Counted from the stretch's first letter, positions 22,825 through 31,903 are shown. The stretch: DNA of 33,829 nucleotides from CAZBWW01 sp964496005 (GCA_964496005.1 CAZBWW010000009.1:1-33829), one strand, 5' to 3'. Program-made: numbers and translations. The notes: a model not told the origin generated them from the sequence alone.

Positions 22825-24633
22825 ATGAATGACCAAAAAGAAAAAAAAGAAAAAGTAATTGAAAAATTGAAAGACGATCCGCTAATGCCGGTAAGACACA
22901 GCGCGGAACATGTTTTGCATACAGCAATGCAAATTCTATATCCTCAGTTGAAAAAGGTTATGGGTCCACCTATAGAAAATGGATTTTATTTTGATTTCGA
23001 CTTACCTGAAAGTATTTCGCCTGACGACTTCCCTAAAATTGAAGAACTAATGCGTAAGATAATTGCTGCCGATCTAAAGTTTACAAAAAGGGAAGTTACT
23101 GAAGATGAAGCTAGAAATGAATTTAAGAATAATGAATACAAGTTGAATACTATAAATGAGATTGTGGCGCGTGGTGAAGATATTAGTCTGTACGCAATGG
23201 GTGACGAGAAAAGTGAATATTACGATTTAGATTTATGCTCGGGACCTCACGCTAACAGTACAGGTGAGATAAAAGCGGTTAAACTGTTAAGTGTTGCGGG
23301 TGCGTACTACAAAGGCGATGAGAAAAACAAAATGCTCCAACGAATTTATGGGACAGCATTTGATTCTCAGGCTAAATTAGACGAATATCTTGCTGAAATC
23401 GAGAAACGGAAGCAAAACGATCACCGCGAGGTAAATAAACTTTTGGATATATTTGCCACTTCAGAATTAGTAGGCAAGGGTTTAATAATGCTCACTCCAA
23501 ACGGCACTATTATCCGTAATGAGCTGCGTGACCACTTGCTGGCTGTGTGTAAAAAGTACGGTGCTCTTGAAGTAAACATTCCTCATATGGCTAAAATTGC
23601 ATTATATGAGACATCAGGTCATGCAGATAAATTTAAAGATGAGCTATTTAAAGTTGTCAGCCACTACGATGAGGAGTTTGTATTAAAACCGGTAAATTGT
23701 CCTCACCATACACAAATTTATGCTTCCAGGCCCCGCAGTTATCGCGAATTGCCGCTTGCGTATGTTGAATCTACGCAACAGCATCGGGACGAAAAGCCTG
23801 GTGCGATGATTGCCCTAAACAGAGCAAGATCGTTTGAAATTGATGACGGGCATACTTTTTGTACTCCGGAACAAGTAAAAGCTGAAACCATTAAACTTAT
23901 TAAGATTATGCAGGAATTTTATGAAGCGTTTGGGATGTGGGGCAAGCATTGGGTGTCGCTGTCATTCAGAGATCCCGCAAATCCTGAAAAATACATTGGA
24001 ACCGATGAGGGTTGGCAAAAAAGCGAACATATGCTTGAAGAAATAAATACTGAGCTTAGGTTGGGCGGAAAAATTATGCGGGGAGATGCGGCACTATACG
24101 GCCCTAAAATAGATATTATGCTAAAAGATGCGTTAGGTAATGACAGGCAATTAGGCACTGTTCAGCTCGATTTTGCAATGCCCGGCAGGTTTGGCTTAAC
24201 ATACATAGACAGTGATGGTGCTGAAAAAACACCCGTGATGATTCATCGGGCAATTTTGGGGTCATATTTTAGGTTTATTGCATATTTGCTGGAAAACACC
24301 GGCGGTGCTCTCCCTGTCTGGTTGCAGCCCGTACAGGTTCAAGTAATACCAATTGGCGAAAAACACAATGAATACGCGCACACAGTAGCTGACGCACTTA
24401 TTGCCAACAATATTAGAGTTGACCTTAACGCTAAAAACGACACGCTGCAAGCAAAAATCCGCGACGCGCAACTGCAAAAGGTGCCCTACATGCTGATAGT
24501 AGGCGATAGGGAAGTAGAAAGCGATATGGTAAGTGTTAGACTGCGGAGCGGCGACAATCTAGGCAGTATGCCGGTAAATGAGATTTCGAACCGAATAGTG
24601 CAGAAAATCAAGGAAAAGTCGCTTGATTTATAG
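22825..24633 (+). CDS. thrS: Threonyl-tRNA synthetase without TGS domain
   Basis: 602 aa against about 640 in E. coli. It begins with a short charged helix and goes directly into the editing domain (tRNA_SAD): HSAEHVLH (His25, His29) and DLCSGPH. The N-terminal TGS domain is missing. The class II catalytic core follows, with the zinc ligands Cys in KPVNCPHH, His in IDDGHTFC and His in MIHRAILG, then the anticodon-binding domain (VQVIPIGEKHNEYA). It charges tRNA-Thr and can clear Ser-tRNA-Thr. The first gene of a translation block with infC, rpmI and rplT, the usual order in bacteria. No T-box element was found upstream. Confidence 0.95.
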   Translation: MNDQKEKKEKVIEKLKDDPLMPVRHSAEHVLHTAMQILYPQLKKVMGPPIENGFYFDFDLPESISPDDFPKIEELMRKIIAADLKFTKREVTEDEARNEFKNNEYKLNTINEIVARGEDISLYAMGDEKSEYYDLDLCSGPHANSTGEIKAVKLLSVAGAYYKGDEKNKMLQRIYGTAFDSQAKLDEYLAEIEKRKQNDHREVNKLLDIFATSELVGKGLIMLTPNGTIIRNELRDHLLAVCKKYGALEVNIPHMAKIALYETSGHADKFKDELFKVVSHYDEEFVLKPVNCPHHTQIYASRPRSYRELPLAYVESTQQHRDEKPGAMIALNRARSFEIDDGHTFCTPEQVKAETIKLIKIMQEFYEAFGMWGKHWVSLSFRDPANPEKYIGTDEGWQKSEHMLEEINTELRLGGKIMRGDAALYGPKIDIMLKDALGNDRQLGTVQLDFAMPGRFGLTYIDSDGAEKTPVMIHRAILGSYFRFIAYLLENTGGALPVWLQPVQVQVIPIGEKHNEYAHTVADALIANNIRVDLNAKNDTLQAKIRDAQLQKVPYMLIVGDREVESDMVSVRLRSGDNLGSMPVNEISNRIVQKIKEKSLDL

Positions 24634-24664
24634 CCCGGTATGTGCTAATTTTTGTAAGTTACGT

Positions 24665-24670
24665 AGGAGG
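24665..24670 (+). promoter_or_regulatory. Shine-Dalgarno that decides the infC start
   Basis: AGGAGG at 24665-24670, then seven bases, then ATA at 24678. No ATG, GTG or TTG is in a suitable position after it; the in-frame GTG at 24642 lies upstream and would be preceded by no such site. Confidence 0.7.
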
Positions 24671-24677
24671 CAATACA

Positions 24678-25190
24678 ATAACGACCAATAAATATTACAA
24701 AGTTAACGAACGAATCAAATACCCTGAGGTACGGGTGATTGTTGACGGTGGTGATAATATTGGTGTTTTGACAACAGCAGAAGCGTTAAAACTGGCACAG
24801 GAACACGAGCTTGATTTAGTTGTTATAACTGAAAACGCGAAACCGCCAGTAGCAAAAATATTGGACTTTAACAAGTTTTTGTACGAGGAAAAGAAAAAAA
24901 GCGCGCAAATCAAGGCGAAATCGAAAAAAAGTGAAACTAAGGAATTTAGACTCGGAGCGCAGATAGATCAGGGAGCACTAGATGTAAAAACAAATCGGGC
25001 GCGCCAGTTTTTGGCAGAAGGCAACAAAGTTAAAGTTACGGTTAGGCTGCGGGGTAGAGAAAAGGGCAGACCTGAACTTGGGATGGCAAAGATTGTGCAA
25101 TTTGTAGAACAACTACAGGACGTAGCAAAACCTGAAAGTGAAATTAAGGATATCGGCGGTACAATAACTGTAACACTGATAAAAAAATAA
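24678..25190 (+). CDS. infC: Translation initiation factor IF-3, probable ATA start
   Basis: 170 aa from the ATA at 24678. Two domains: N-domain with VNERIKYPEVRVI and GVLTTAEALKLAQE, a Lys-rich linker with FLYEEKKKSAQIKAK, and C-domain with KEFRLGAQIDQGALDVKTNRARQFL and GREKGRPELG. IF-3 binds the 30S subunit and proofreads start codons. An in-frame GTG at 24642 would add 12 residues (LIFVSYVGGNT) that do not resemble IF-3, whereas the ATA start gives a normal N-terminus. infC in E. coli starts on AUU and uses that to autoregulate, so a rare start here fits the same logic. Followed by rpmI after five bases. Confidence 0.85.
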   Translation: MTTNKYYKVNERIKYPEVRVIVDGGDNIGVLTTAEALKLAQEHELDLVVITENAKPPVAKILDFNKFLYEEKKKSAQIKAKSKKSETKEFRLGAQIDQGALDVKTNRARQFLAEGNKVKVTVRLRGREKGRPELGMAKIVQFVEQLQDVAKPESEIKDIGGTITVTLIKK

Positions 25191-25195
25191 ATAAC

Positions 25196-25441
25196 ATGGC
25201 AAAAAAAAGTAAAGGGAAAACTAAAATAAAAACAAGAAAAACCTTGATGAAAAGAATCAAGGTAACAAAATCGGGCAAAATACTAAAAAAGCAAAACAGA
25301 ACCGGACATCTGAAACGGAAATGGACTGCAAACAAAAAGCACCGAAAAAACAGAATGAATGAGGTTGAGTCGGTTGGGTACATGAAAAAAATTAAACAGT
25401 TACTTGGTTCAAACGGTAAGCAAGTTAAAATAGGAAAATGA
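25196..25441 (+). CDS. rpmI: Ribosomal protein bL35
   Basis: 81 aa, slightly longer than the usual 64-66 because of a Lys-rich N-terminus and C-terminal extension. The core KTRKTLMKRIKVTKSGK and RTGHLKRKWTANKKHR match bL35. Very basic. It sits between infC (five bases) and rplT (three bases) in the standard infC-rpmI-rplT operon. Confidence 0.93.
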   Translation: MAKKSKGKTKIKTRKTLMKRIKVTKSGKILKKQNRTGHLKRKWTANKKHRKNRMNEVESVGYMKKIKQLLGSNGKQVKIGK

Positions 25442-25444
25442 GGT

Positions 25445-25798
25445 ATGACAAGAGTAAAAGGCGGCCCTCGGGCCAGACATGCACATAAAAAGATAGTTGA
25501 TCAGGCAAAAGGCTACCGCGGTACGCGAAGTAAATTGTTTCGCAGAGCCAACGAGGCCGTACTTAGAGCAGGTGAACAAAGTTTTGCCGGTAGAAAGATA
25601 CGCAAAAGAGATATTAGAAGATTATGGATTACCAGAATAAGCGGTGCATTAACTCAATACAATATTAAATACAGCAGATTTATCGCCGGGTTAAAAAAAG
25701 CGAATATTGCTCTTGATAGAAAGCAACTAAGCGAACTTGCAATAAACGACCCGGTTGCATTTCAAAAAGTTGTAGAGATTGCTACTTCTGGTAAGTAA
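25445..25798 (+). CDS. rplT: Ribosomal protein bL20
   Basis: 117 aa, normal. Signature KKIVDQAKGYRGTRSKLFRRANEAVLRAG, then RDIRRLWITRISGALTQYNIKYSRFIAGLKKANI. It binds 23S rRNA early in 50S assembly; in E. coli it also represses its own operon by binding the mRNA, but I see no clear mimic of the rRNA site here. Three bases separate it from rpmI, with a weak AGGT before the ATG. Confidence 0.95.
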   Translation: MTRVKGGPRARHAHKKIVDQAKGYRGTRSKLFRRANEAVLRAGEQSFAGRKIRKRDIRRLWITRISGALTQYNIKYSRFIAGLKKANIALDRKQLSELAINDPVAFQKVVEIATSGK

Positions 25799-25901
25799 TT
25801 AAGCTCCACCTATTAACCCGTACATCATATACAAAAATTATAACATACAATAACAGACGTTATACATGCAACAAATTCCGATTAACATTCGGCTGAAATC
25901 T

Positions 25902-25910
25902 TGTTAAACT
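25902..25910 (+). promoter_or_regulatory. Candidate extended -10 of pheST
   Basis: TG-T-TAAACT at 25902-25910, 14 bases before the ATG at 25925. No Shine-Dalgarno follows. Confidence 0.35.
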
Positions 25911-25924
25911 GAGATACAGCTACA

Positions 25925-26941
25925 ATGAATGACGACCTTACACCCAAAATTAAATACATAGCCGATCAATTTACAGTTGACTTGACGGCGGCTAAGCACA
26001 ACGGAAACTTTGACGAACTGTATTTAAAATATTTTTCAAAAACACATGGAGTTACAACTGAATTAATTAAAGAACTGGCGAACCTGTCGGCTGATGACAA
26101 ACAAATTTATGGACCATTAATTAATAAACTAGCACAAGAACAAAAAGCTGAAATTGACCTGGCTAAACAAGAATATGATACAGACAAGCGTGCTGATCCA
26201 TTAATTGATCTGACATTACCCAAGCCACCAAAAAAAACGGGCTATCTACACCCGTTAACTCAAGTTACGCGCGAAATAAACGACTTCTTTAGATATCACG
26301 GATATTCTATTGTGGAAGGGCCCGAAATTGAAACAGTAGAATATAACTTTAGAAAACTAAATCTACCAGAGGGTCACCCAGCAACTGATTTACAGGATAC
26401 GCTTTTTATTGCAGAACCAAATATTATGTTGAGGACTCACACCTCATCAATTGAAGCGCGGCTGTTAACGGCTCAGGAACCGCCAATACGAGCTGCGTTT
26501 CCGGGTAAATGCTTTCGAAATGAAACACCAAATTCAACAAACACACCTTTTTTTAACCAATACCAAGGTGTTGTGGTTGATGAAGGACTAAACATGCAAA
26601 ATTTGAAAGCAACGTTAACATTTTTTCACCAATTTTTATTTGGAGATGACGTAGAACTGCGTTTCAGATACAAATATTATCCTGAAGTATCGCCGGGGAT
26701 GGGTGTCGATATGAAATGCAAATTTTGCGCAGGTAGCGGCTGTAATGTGTGTAAACATCGCGGATATATCGAAGTGCTTGGCAGCGGAATGATTCACTAC
26801 AATACACTAAAAATGTGCGGCATCGACCCGGAAATTTACACCGGCTTTGCCTTTGGAATTGGGCTTGACCGCTTGGTGTTGCAAAAATTCGGTATTCCGG
26901 ACATAAGGTATTTATATGGTGGAGGGATAGTGTACAAATGA
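25925..26941 (+). CDS. pheS: Phenylalanyl-tRNA synthetase alpha subunit
   Basis: 338 aa, normal (about 330-350). An N-terminal coiled-coil (about 1-90) that binds tRNA-Phe is followed by the class II catalytic domain: motif 1 in GPEIETVEYNFRKLNLPEGHPATDLQDT, motif 2 in RAAFPGKCFRNETPN, motif 3 in GFAFGIGLDRLVL. A Cys-x2-Cys-x5-Cys-x2-Cys-like knuckle (CKFCAGSGCNVCK) is present, as in many bacterial PheS, and may bind zinc. The last four bases overlap pheT (ATGA), so the two subunits are co-translated to make the alpha2-beta2 enzyme. Confidence 0.95.
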   Translation: MNDDLTPKIKYIADQFTVDLTAAKHNGNFDELYLKYFSKTHGVTTELIKELANLSADDKQIYGPLINKLAQEQKAEIDLAKQEYDTDKRADPLIDLTLPKPPKKTGYLHPLTQVTREINDFFRYHGYSIVEGPEIETVEYNFRKLNLPEGHPATDLQDTLFIAEPNIMLRTHTSSIEARLLTAQEPPIRAAFPGKCFRNETPNSTNTPFFNQYQGVVVDEGLNMQNLKATLTFFHQFLFGDDVELRFRYKYYPEVSPGMGVDMKCKFCAGSGCNVCKHRGYIEVLGSGMIHYNTLKMCGIDPEIYTGFAFGIGLDRLVLQKFGIPDIRYLYGGGIVYK

Positions 26942-28935
26942 GAATTCCTTACGACTGGTTACAAGAATATGTTCACACGAATAAGTCTCCAAGGGAAATT
27001 AGTGACAGTTTAACACTGCTTGGGCTTTTACTAGATAAGCCTATCCAAAATGAAAATGATTCAAAAAAAGCAGTTTTAGAGCTTGAACACCGCATGGATA
27101 GGGCAGATTGGTTGTCAATTATCGGGTGTGCGAGAGATTTGGCAGCTTTTGAGCATAAAGAACTAATTTACCCCAAAGCATTCACAGAAAAAGGAAAAGA
27201 GCTGCCCGGCAATGAAAAAGTTGTAATTAAGGTTGAGTGCCCGGATCTTGTATATAGATTTAATACAAAAGTGTTCAAAAACGTAAAAGTCGGTGACTCT
27301 CCGGACTGGCTAAAAAACAGACTCGAAACTTATGGAATTCCGGCAATTAATAACGTTGTTGATATCACAAATTATGTAATGGTTGAGTATGGCCAGCCCA
27401 TGCACGCGCAGGATATTGCAAAAATGGCCAAACGGGAAATTGTTATTAGACGTGCAAAAAAAGGCGAAACGGTAAAAACGTTGCTAGGCGAAACTGTTTC
27501 ACTTGACTCAGACGCGTTTGTACTAACACAAAACGACAAACCAACGGTAATCGGTGGTATTGTAGGCGGAAATGACACCGCTGTAGATAGCACAACTACA
27601 GAAATAGTACTTGATGCCGGCAATTACAATCAACGAAATGTTAGGAGCACATCGCGCAGATTAAAAATTCAAAACGAAACTGTCATGCGATATGACAAAT
27701 TTTTACACCCGCACTTGACACAGGTAGCAGTGGAAAGAGCTGTATATTTATTAAAGGAGCTAACCGGTGCAGACTATTATGAAAATGAAGATTGGTATCC
27801 GCAACACTGGGACCCTAAAATATTACGATTAAGGTATGACAGGGTTGGCTTGTTAAGCGGACTGGATTTAGAAGTATCAGCTGTAACCGAAATATTGACT
27901 GCGCTTGAATATAAACTTATGAACACATCAGATGAGTATGTAGATGTAGAAATACCTTATTTTCGTACAGATATTACTGTTGAAGACGATATAGTTGCAG
28001 ACATACTTAGAATTTACAACTATAAAAATATACCCGTAACGCCAATAGAAGCAGCACCACCAAAAGAAATTACTCCTAAGATTTACGATTTTGAGAATCG
28101 GTTGCGGGATATTATGGTTTCACTTGGGTGTCATGAACACGTAACCGACCCGCTTGTGCAAAAAAACGATGAGCTTAGTGAACAGGTTGTGTTACAAAAC
28201 GCATTGTCTGCCGAAAAAAGCGCATTACGTACCACACTTTCAGAAACACTGCTGCCTGTAAAGGAAATTTATGTAAAACATAAAATTACTAATGTTGGTT
28301 TATTTGAAATTGGACTTGTATATAGCCAAAAAGGTACTTCAGGTTCGCTAGATTCTTATACAGAAAAAAGAGTAATGGAGCTTGTATGTAATTGTCCCGA
28401 CAAAACACCGTTTGAGATTAGTAAAAATGTGAAAAGAGTGTTGGCAGGGTTATTTCATAATTTAGGTGTTTCAGCCACTTACAAAAAAAGCAACCAGCTT
28501 CATGCGCATGAAAGTTGGCAGGCGGCGGAAATATTTACAAAAAATTATGATGCGGGTGAGTTGCTAATTGGAAATTTACGCTATGACGGCTTTACACTAT
28601 TTACTGAAAATCTTTTACTTGCGAAAACACAAAATAAAAGAGTTCAGTATGATTTACAAAATATTATAACTGAAGACGTTTCGCTAGTGCTTGAAATAAG
28701 GGAATCTTTTGGACCCATTTATACTTTTATGAAAAATTTCAGTGAATATATTAGAGATGTCCTTATAATTGAAGAGTTTACTGACGAAAAAAGATTTGGT
28801 ACGGGTAAAAAAGCAGTGTTAGTAAGATTTGAGTTTAGCGGCGAAGAATTGACCTCAAAGAATGTGGAAGAAATTAAGCAAAAGCTCCTTGCGCAATTAG
28901 AATCGGATTTTGCCGTTACGGTAAGATCGGTGTAA
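26938..28935 (+). CDS. pheT: Phenylalanyl-tRNA synthetase beta subunit, short form
   Basis: 665 aa against about 795 in E. coli. The first 40 residues (MRIPYDWLQEYV, then LTLLGLLLDKPI) lead directly to EHRMDRADWLSIIGCARDLAA, so the EMAP-type tRNA-binding domain that normally sits between them is absent. Next come the B3/B4 editing domain (GIPAINNVVDITNYVMVEYGQPMHA), B5, the catalytic-like core and a C-terminal FDX-ACB anticodon domain (FGPIYTFMKNFSEYIRDVLII). Editing of mis-charged Tyr-tRNA-Phe should be retained. Overlaps pheS by four bases. Confidence 0.93.
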   Translation: MRIPYDWLQEYVHTNKSPREISDSLTLLGLLLDKPIQNENDSKKAVLELEHRMDRADWLSIIGCARDLAAFEHKELIYPKAFTEKGKELPGNEKVVIKVECPDLVYRFNTKVFKNVKVGDSPDWLKNRLETYGIPAINNVVDITNYVMVEYGQPMHAQDIAKMAKREIVIRRAKKGETVKTLLGETVSLDSDAFVLTQNDKPTVIGGIVGGNDTAVDSTTTEIVLDAGNYNQRNVRSTSRRLKIQNETVMRYDKFLHPHLTQVAVERAVYLLKELTGADYYENEDWYPQHWDPKILRLRYDRVGLLSGLDLEVSAVTEILTALEYKLMNTSDEYVDVEIPYFRTDITVEDDIVADILRIYNYKNIPVTPIEAAPPKEITPKIYDFENRLRDIMVSLGCHEHVTDPLVQKNDELSEQVVLQNALSAEKSALRTTLSETLLPVKEIYVKHKITNVGLFEIGLVYSQKGTSGSLDSYTEKRVMELVCNCPDKTPFEISKNVKRVLAGLFHNLGVSATYKKSNQLHAHESWQAAEIFTKNYDAGELLIGNLRYDGFTLFTENLLLAKTQNKRVQYDLQNIITEDVSLVLEIRESFGPIYTFMKNFSEYIRDVLIIEEFTDEKRFGTGKKAVLVRFEFSGEELTSKNVEEIKQKLLAQLESDFAVTVRSV

Positions 28936-28981
28936 TTACAAATCAGACACCGTAAAATAAGTATAGCTTACATAGGTAACT

Positions 28982-28999
28982 GAATTTTGCTAAAAATTC
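28982..28999. terminator. Possible weak terminator between pheT and the PBP gene
   Basis: GAATTTT and AAAATTC form a 7-bp stem with a GCTA loop, followed on the plus strand by six and then seven T. The stem is all A/T except one pair, so its strength is doubtful. Confidence 0.3.
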
Positions 29000-29021
29000 G
29001 ATCCGTTTTTTAATAATTTTT

Positions 29022-31679
29022 TTAATAATTTACAACTGTAACTTCAATGCTCGTTTCGCCCTCGTTTCCTTTTTCGTCACGCGCTTTAGCCCTAAATGTA
29101 TGTTTTCCGGCTTGTGCAGAGTTAAGCGTAAAGTTATAGCCAAAAGGTTCAGATCCATCTTCCGTAACCTCATCTCCGTCCATGTATATTTTGACGTAGT
29201 CAATTTCGTTAGGTGAAGAAACCTCAACTTTTAATCTAAATTCCAACGGTGCAGTATCACCGTCTTTAAAGCTAGTTATCCCAACGACCGGTGAGGTATC
29301 TTCATTGAGATCGCCATCTTCATCAAATTCCAGTCCTGAAATCATTTTTGGCGGGAAATACGCGCTATCTCCCGAAAAATTTTCACCTATCCACTTATCT
29401 ACATATACTTGCCATTCCGGTAACTCGGCCCTAATATCAACGAAGCTTTTTTCGTCGGTTTTGTTTGCTTTTCTACACGCATCACTTGCCAATAACCCAT
29501 CCTCTTTACAAATTTCCAGTCTTTGATACCACTCACTCGGTGCCGTTGGTTCAGTACCTTTAACTAACCACTCTTGCCTTGAAGGAAAATCTTCGTACGG
29601 CTGCATACCGGTCAAAGTATCGATAGTCATTTTTTCTACTGTTGAGGGAGCTACAAAGTTTTCCGGGTCTTTCCCGCTTAGAAAATCTACCATAAATCTA
29701 TTCCATATTGGGGTTGCACCAGAAATACCTGACGCGACATAACTCATTGGTTCGTTGTTGTTATTACCAACCCACACACCGGTTACAATTGACGGTGTGA
29801 AACCAATAGCGTAGTTGTCACGCAAATCATCTGTAGTTCCGGTTTTAACACCAACCTGATGACCTGATATATTCAATAAACTGCCTGATCCAAAAACAGT
29901 ACTTCGTGCCCCATCGTCGGATAAAATATCACTTATTAAAAACGCGGTTTCCTCGCTTAACGCTTTCTTTTCAACCGGAGTGTGTTTATACAACACATTA
30001 CCGCTTGAGTCTTTTACTTCAATTACAGGTGTTGCTTCTACATGCACACCTTTGTTTGCAAAAGCTCCAAACGCGCTTGTCATTTCTACTAGTTTCGTTT
30101 CGCCACCGCCCAAAGTTAATGCTAAACCGTACCGTTCGCGCTCCGTCAGTGTTGTGATCCCAAGTTTTTCAGCAGTTTCAAGCATATTATCAATGCCCAC
30201 AATTTTTAATGCCTTAACTGCGGGAATGTTTAATGAATTAGCCAAAGACCGGCGGAGTGACATCGGACCTCTAAAAAGCCCGTCATAGTTGTCGGGAATA
30301 TATGGTTGATCCGGCGACGAGCCTTGAAATTTTGTCTGTACATCTAAAAATGGAAATGCCGCCGTATAGCCTTGCTCAAGCATAGTGGCGTATGTAATAG
30401 GCTTAATGGATGACCCCGGCTGTCTAAGAGAAGTTGTAATGTTTACATTCGGATCAAACACACATCCGCCCTCACCTGCTATACCAGATGTACACCCTTC
30501 CGGTGCCGGCTCCGCAAAATAATCTTTTGAACCAACCATAGCAAGAATTTGCCCGGTTTTCGGATCTAGTGCGACCAGTGCGCCGTTACCAAGGTTTAAA
30601 TATGCTGATGAGTCAACCTCGTCAGCTACAATTTCTTCGGCCTTTGCTTGTAAATCCAAATCTAAGCTTGTTGTGACCTGCAAACCCCCTTGTTCGACAA
30701 CCTCCTCGCCAAATATTTCGGCTAAATAATCCTTGGCATAAAACACAAAGTGCGGGGCTTGGAAACTAACCCGCCCGCGATCAAAAGCTAATTCTTCTGC
30801 TTTTGCAGTTTCATACTCCTCATCGCTTAAATAATGCCGTTTACCGTCTGCACCTATCCACCCTTTTTCGTTCATTAAATATAAAACGTAGTTTTTTCTT
30901 TCAATACCGGCTTCAGGATCAGCACCAAAAAACGAGTAATAGCTTGGGCGTTGGGGGACACCCGCTAAATAAGCGGATTCAGCGATAGTTAAGTCTTTTG
31001 GTTCCTTATTAAAATACGCCTTTGCGGCCGTTAATACACCGTAGTTTTGTCCACCATATGGAGTTTCGTTAAGGTACATCTGAATAATTTGCTCTTTTGT
31101 ATATTTATTTTCCAGTTGTAATGCCAATATGAATTCTTTTATTTTTCTGGTTACGGTTCTTTCCTGGGTAAGTACAGCGTTTTTTACCACCTGCTGAGTA
31201 AGAGTTGATCCGCCTTGCAAACCCTGTCCGGTTAACGTGTTTTTAACTGCCCGCAACATCCCTAAAAAATAAAACCCTCTGTGCGTATAGAAATTTGCGT
31301 CTTCTACGGCTAACGTGGCATTAACAAGGTGCGGCGATACATCTTCGTATTTAATAAGTACACGGTTTTTTTCACCGTATACTTCAAAGATCGGTTTCCC
31401 GTTACGGTCAAACAGTTTTGTTGACAATTCGTCACTGCGTTCAAGTAGTTGATCCGGATCCGGTAAATCACGGGAATAAAACACAAAAGCTGCAAAAACC
31501 ACTAACGTACCTGCAATAACACAAAAAAGTGCAAAACTCGCCAAATAAGTTAAAATTACCATTTTTTTGTCCGCGTGTTCGGAATACTTGGGAAGTCTTG
31601 AATAGTCGCGAAATGAGCGCGCAGACTTTTTCGCTTTCCATTTTGCCCGTGTTATATGTCTTTTTATTCGCCTTTTCAT
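29022..31679 (-). CDS. Bifunctional class A penicillin-binding protein
   Basis: 885 aa. A basic cytoplasmic start of 45 residues, one membrane helix (about 47-72), then a GT51 glycosyltransferase with catalytic Glu in VEDANFYTHRG (about 127) and GGSTLTQQVVKN. The transpeptidase domain has SSIK (about 425), SLN (about 482) and KTGT (about 612). A C-terminal Ig-like/fibronectin-type domain (about 795-885) follows a linker. It polymerises lipid II and cross-links peptidoglycan. The family is PBP1a/PbpF-like. The ATG at 31679 follows a TGC-TATAAT by eight bases. It faces pheT tail to tail. Confidence 0.95.
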   Translation of the reverse strand: MKRRIKRHITRAKWKAKKSARSFRDYSRLPKYSEHADKKMVILTYLASFALFCVIAGTLVVFAAFVFYSRDLPDPDQLLERSDELSTKLFDRNGKPIFEVYGEKNRVLIKYEDVSPHLVNATLAVEDANFYTHRGFYFLGMLRAVKNTLTGQGLQGGSTLTQQVVKNAVLTQERTVTRKIKEFILALQLENKYTKEQIIQMYLNETPYGGQNYGVLTAAKAYFNKEPKDLTIAESAYLAGVPQRPSYYSFFGADPEAGIERKNYVLYLMNEKGWIGADGKRHYLSDEEYETAKAEELAFDRGRVSFQAPHFVFYAKDYLAEIFGEEVVEQGGLQVTTSLDLDLQAKAEEIVADEVDSSAYLNLGNGALVALDPKTGQILAMVGSKDYFAEPAPEGCTSGIAGEGGCVFDPNVNITTSLRQPGSSIKPITYATMLEQGYTAAFPFLDVQTKFQGSSPDQPYIPDNYDGLFRGPMSLRRSLANSLNIPAVKALKIVGIDNMLETAEKLGITTLTERERYGLALTLGGGETKLVEMTSAFGAFANKGVHVEATPVIEVKDSSGNVLYKHTPVEKKALSEETAFLISDILSDDGARSTVFGSGSLLNISGHQVGVKTGTTDDLRDNYAIGFTPSIVTGVWVGNNNNEPMSYVASGISGATPIWNRFMVDFLSGKDPENFVAPSTVEKMTIDTLTGMQPYEDFPSRQEWLVKGTEPTAPSEWYQRLEICKEDGLLASDACRKANKTDEKSFVDIRAELPEWQVYVDKWIGENFSGDSAYFPPKMISGLEFDEDGDLNEDTSPVVGITSFKDGDTAPLEFRLKVEVSSPNEIDYVKIYMDGDEVTEDGSEPFGYNFTLNSAQAGKHTFRAKARDEKGNEGETSIEVTVVNY

Positions 31680-31696
31680 GCTAGAATATTATAGCA
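31679..31696. promoter_or_regulatory. Back-to-back palindromic promoter pair
   Basis: Plus strand: TGC-TAGAAT at 31679-31687. Minus strand: TGC-TATAAT at 31688-31696. The two extended -10 elements abut and form a near-perfect inverted repeat (ATGCTA to TAGCAT). The minus one is eight bases from the PBP start, giving a leaderless mRNA; the plus one gives a leader of about 55 bases to the 42-aa ORF. Confidence 0.5.
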
Positions 31697-31747
31697 TTGG
31701 GGGGAGAAAATGTTTTTTTGAAAAATTATTGAAAAGGAAGGTGGTAG

Positions 31748-31876
31748 ATGCTTGAATGGCTAATTGGGGTTGGCGTTTTTCTGGGAACATTATATCTTGC
31801 TTCCAGAAAGAAAAGACGCACACATGAAAATTGGTCCGAAGGACTAGGTGTCTGGCACACCGACGGCCGGCACTAG
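31748..31876 (+). CDS. 42-aa single-TM peptide
   Basis: Starts with ATG 31748, with AAGGA about ten bases upstream. Residues about 3-19 are hydrophobic (EWLIGVGVFLGTLYLA), a basic KKRRTH stop-transfer follows, and the tail has two Trp and two His (NWSEGLGVWHTDGRH). No family recognised. A strong terminator follows 27 bases after the stop and it has its own promoter back to back with that of the penicillin-binding protein, so it is a stand-alone gene. A part in wall synthesis is only a guess from position. Confidence 0.5.
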   Translation: MLEWLIGVGVFLGTLYLASRKKRRTHENWSEGLGVWHTDGRH

Positions 31877-31903
31877 TGCACATGATCTGGCTTTAACCAA
31901 AGC

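Noticed and set aside
24642..24677. GTG 24642 as infC start
   Set aside because: It lies upstream of the perfect AGGAGG and adds residues foreign to IF-3.
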